Below are positions 63,265-64,000 of a stretch of DNA of 64,000 nt, piece after piece. The stretch's first letter is position 1, and the number at the start of each line of letters is the position of its first letter. The translations under genes were made by a program, and so were the position numbers. The DNA is from an uncultured Ramlibacter sp. (GTDB taxonomy: Bacteria > Pseudomonadota > Gammaproteobacteria > Burkholderiales > Burkholderiaceae_C), in the NCBI RefSeq assembly GCF_936925435.1, contig NZ_CAKZHQ010000024.1:124001-188000 (forward strand), read 5' to 3'. The notes below the pieces were generated by a model. The model saw only the letters and a list, made by a program, of their open reading frames with translations, had not been told where the DNA came from and did no database searches.

Positions 63265-63918
63265 ATGCTTCGCATCATTGTTTTGCTCCTGCTCCTGGCC
63301 AACGGCGCCTTCTTCGCCTGGACGCAGGGTCTGCTGCTGCAGTGGGGGCTGGGCCCGGTGCAGCAGGCCGAACCCCAGCGCATGGGCCAGCAGATCCGGC
63401 CCGAGGCGCTGAGCATCGTCGGCGCCGAAGAGGCCCGGCGCATCGAAACCACGGCGCCGGCCGCGCGCCCGCCCGAATGCCTGCAGGCCGGCCCGCTGGC
63501 CGACAACGTGGCCGAGGCCGTTCGCCCTGCGCTGCAGGCCTGGCCGGCCGGCACCTGGACGCTGGAGCCGGTGGTCGAGCCGGCGCGCTGGATCATCTAC
63601 ATGGGCAAGTACCAGACGGCGGACAGCGTCAACAAGAAGAAGGCCGAGCTGCGCCAGATCGGCGTGTCCTTCGAGCCCCTGTCCAACCCCACCATGGAAC
63701 TGGGCCTGTCGCTGGGCAGCTTTGCCAGCCAGGCGGCCGCCAGCGGGCAACTGGAGCGCCTGAACGAGCGCGGCGTGCGCACCGCCCGCGTGGCGCAGGA
63801 GCGGGCCGAGGTGCGCGGCCAGCGGCTCTTGCTGCCGGCGCTGGACGAGAGCCTGCGGCCGCGCCTGGACGAACTGCGGCCCCTGCTCAACGGGGCTGCG
63901 CTGCGGCCCTGCCGCTGA
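63265..63918 (+). CDS. membrane-anchored SPOR-like protein
   Basis: 217 residues with one N-terminal membrane helix (MLRIIVLLLLLANGAFFAW) and a C-terminal SPOR-like fold (WIIYMGKYQTADSVNKKKAEL, then LSLGSFASQAAASGQLERL). SPOR domains bind bare glycan strands at the division septum. The pairing of birA with such a gene is common in Burkholderiales. Probably in one transcript with birA. Confidence 0.78.
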   Translation: MLRIIVLLLLLANGAFFAWTQGLLLQWGLGPVQQAEPQRMGQQIRPEALSIVGAEEARRIETTAPAARPPECLQAGPLADNVAEAVRPALQAWPAGTWTLEPVVEPARWIIYMGKYQTADSVNKKKAELRQIGVSFEPLSNPTMELGLSLGSFASQAAASGQLERLNERGVRTARVAQERAEVRGQRLLLPALDESLRPRLDELRPLLNGAALRPCR

Positions 63919-63940
63919 ACAAGCACAGGAGACATCGACC

Positions 63941-64000
63941 ATGAAGCTGTACTTCGCCCCGGGCGCCTGCTCTTTCGTGCCCCACACCCTGCTCGAGACC
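63941..64000 (+). CDS. glutathione S-transferase, N-terminal fragment
   Basis: Only 20 codons are in the window: MKLYFAPGACSFVPHTLLET, the thioredoxin-like N-terminus typical of beta-class glutathione S-transferases (the catalytic Cys of that class is probably in GACS). AGGAGA precedes the ATG. The rest lies outside the window. Confidence 0.85.
   Translation, partial: MKLYFAPGACSFVPHTLLET

Noticed and set aside
1..64000. tRNA, rRNA, riboswitch, prophage or insertion sequence
   Set aside because: I found no cloverleaf-like tRNA gene, no rRNA-like stretch, no transposase or integrase frame and no long terminal repeats by reading the window.

Overview
The window is a GC-rich, densely coded stretch of a betaproteobacterial chromosome, most likely Burkholderiales, family Comamonadaceae (Acidovorax/Ramlibacter/Variovorax-like). 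The assignment rests on gene content (DUF3567, DUF1631, smg-dprA-LysM next to def-fmt, purE-purK-tsaC, SET gene beside topB), on lipoprotein and start-codon style, and on two repeat types I associate with that family: stem-loop clusters of the 'CCCCCC..GGGGGG' kind after stop codons, and a 17-nt GCT...AGC element scattered inside and between genes. No rRNA, tRNA, CRISPR, prophage or insertion sequence was found. No gene-free stretch exceeds about 200 bases.

Layout. 1-8.3 kb: a fumarylacetoacetate-hydrolase-family enzyme (cut by the window edge) divergent from an IclR regulator, then DUF3108, DUF3567, an AbrB-type permease, a ChaN lipoprotein, an omega-aminotransferase, purU and a LysR regulator. 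8.3-14.4 kb: a 1,057-residue DUF4214 protein, probably secreted, followed by a PAS histidine kinase/FixJ-type regulator pair. 14.4-16.5 kb: a tiny membrane protein sharing its start with divergent mltA, an MliC-like lipoprotein and an Lrp regulator. 16.6-20.2 kb: a giant indolepyruvate ferredoxin oxidoreductase. 20.4-26.3 kb: yajC-secD-secF plus a DUF1631 protein with a long Gly-rich tract. 26.4-32.6 kb: smg, dprA and LysM (minus) against def, lipoprotein, fmt and azlCD (plus). 32.7-37.4 kb: pgk, pyk, fba and purC. 38-41.6 kb: cnoX against purE-purK-tsaC. 41.6-47.8 kb: a GDSL-like lipoprotein without catalytic residues, an alpha/beta hydrolase lipoprotein, SemiSWEET-dacB, and tsaB-rimI-udg. 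47.9-57.2 kb: two tandem two-partner-secretion adhesins. 57.3-64 kb: AlkD-like, SnoaL-like, DUF3703, topB, SET methyltransferase, birA, SPOR-like protein and the start of a glutathione S-transferase.

How the genes fit together. Most of the window is housekeeping: lower glycolysis (pgk, pyk, fba), purine synthesis and one-carbon metabolism (purU, purC, purE, purK, fmt), protein export (yajC-secDF), N-terminal processing (def/fmt) and tRNA t6A synthesis (tsaC, tsaB). The accessory parts are the DUF4214 protein with its adjacent two-component system, and the paired adhesins. No dedicated transporter for either (TolC/HlyBD or TpsB) is present in the window.

Most interesting signals: (1) topB encodes topoisomerase III fused to a histone-H1-like Lys/Ala tail and a C-terminal SWIB domain. 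It is divergent from a SET-domain lysine methyltransferase gene, and the shared promoter region contains 35 bp of uninterrupted alternating purine/pyrimidine, a strong Z-DNA candidate. (2) The paired adhesins have near-identical secretion domains but divergent bodies and a matching Cys-ended C-terminal tail. (3) A 17-nt repeat family lies inside several conserved genes and in one case supplies a stop codon. (4) A GDSL-type lipoprotein lacks both the nucleophile and the catalytic His.
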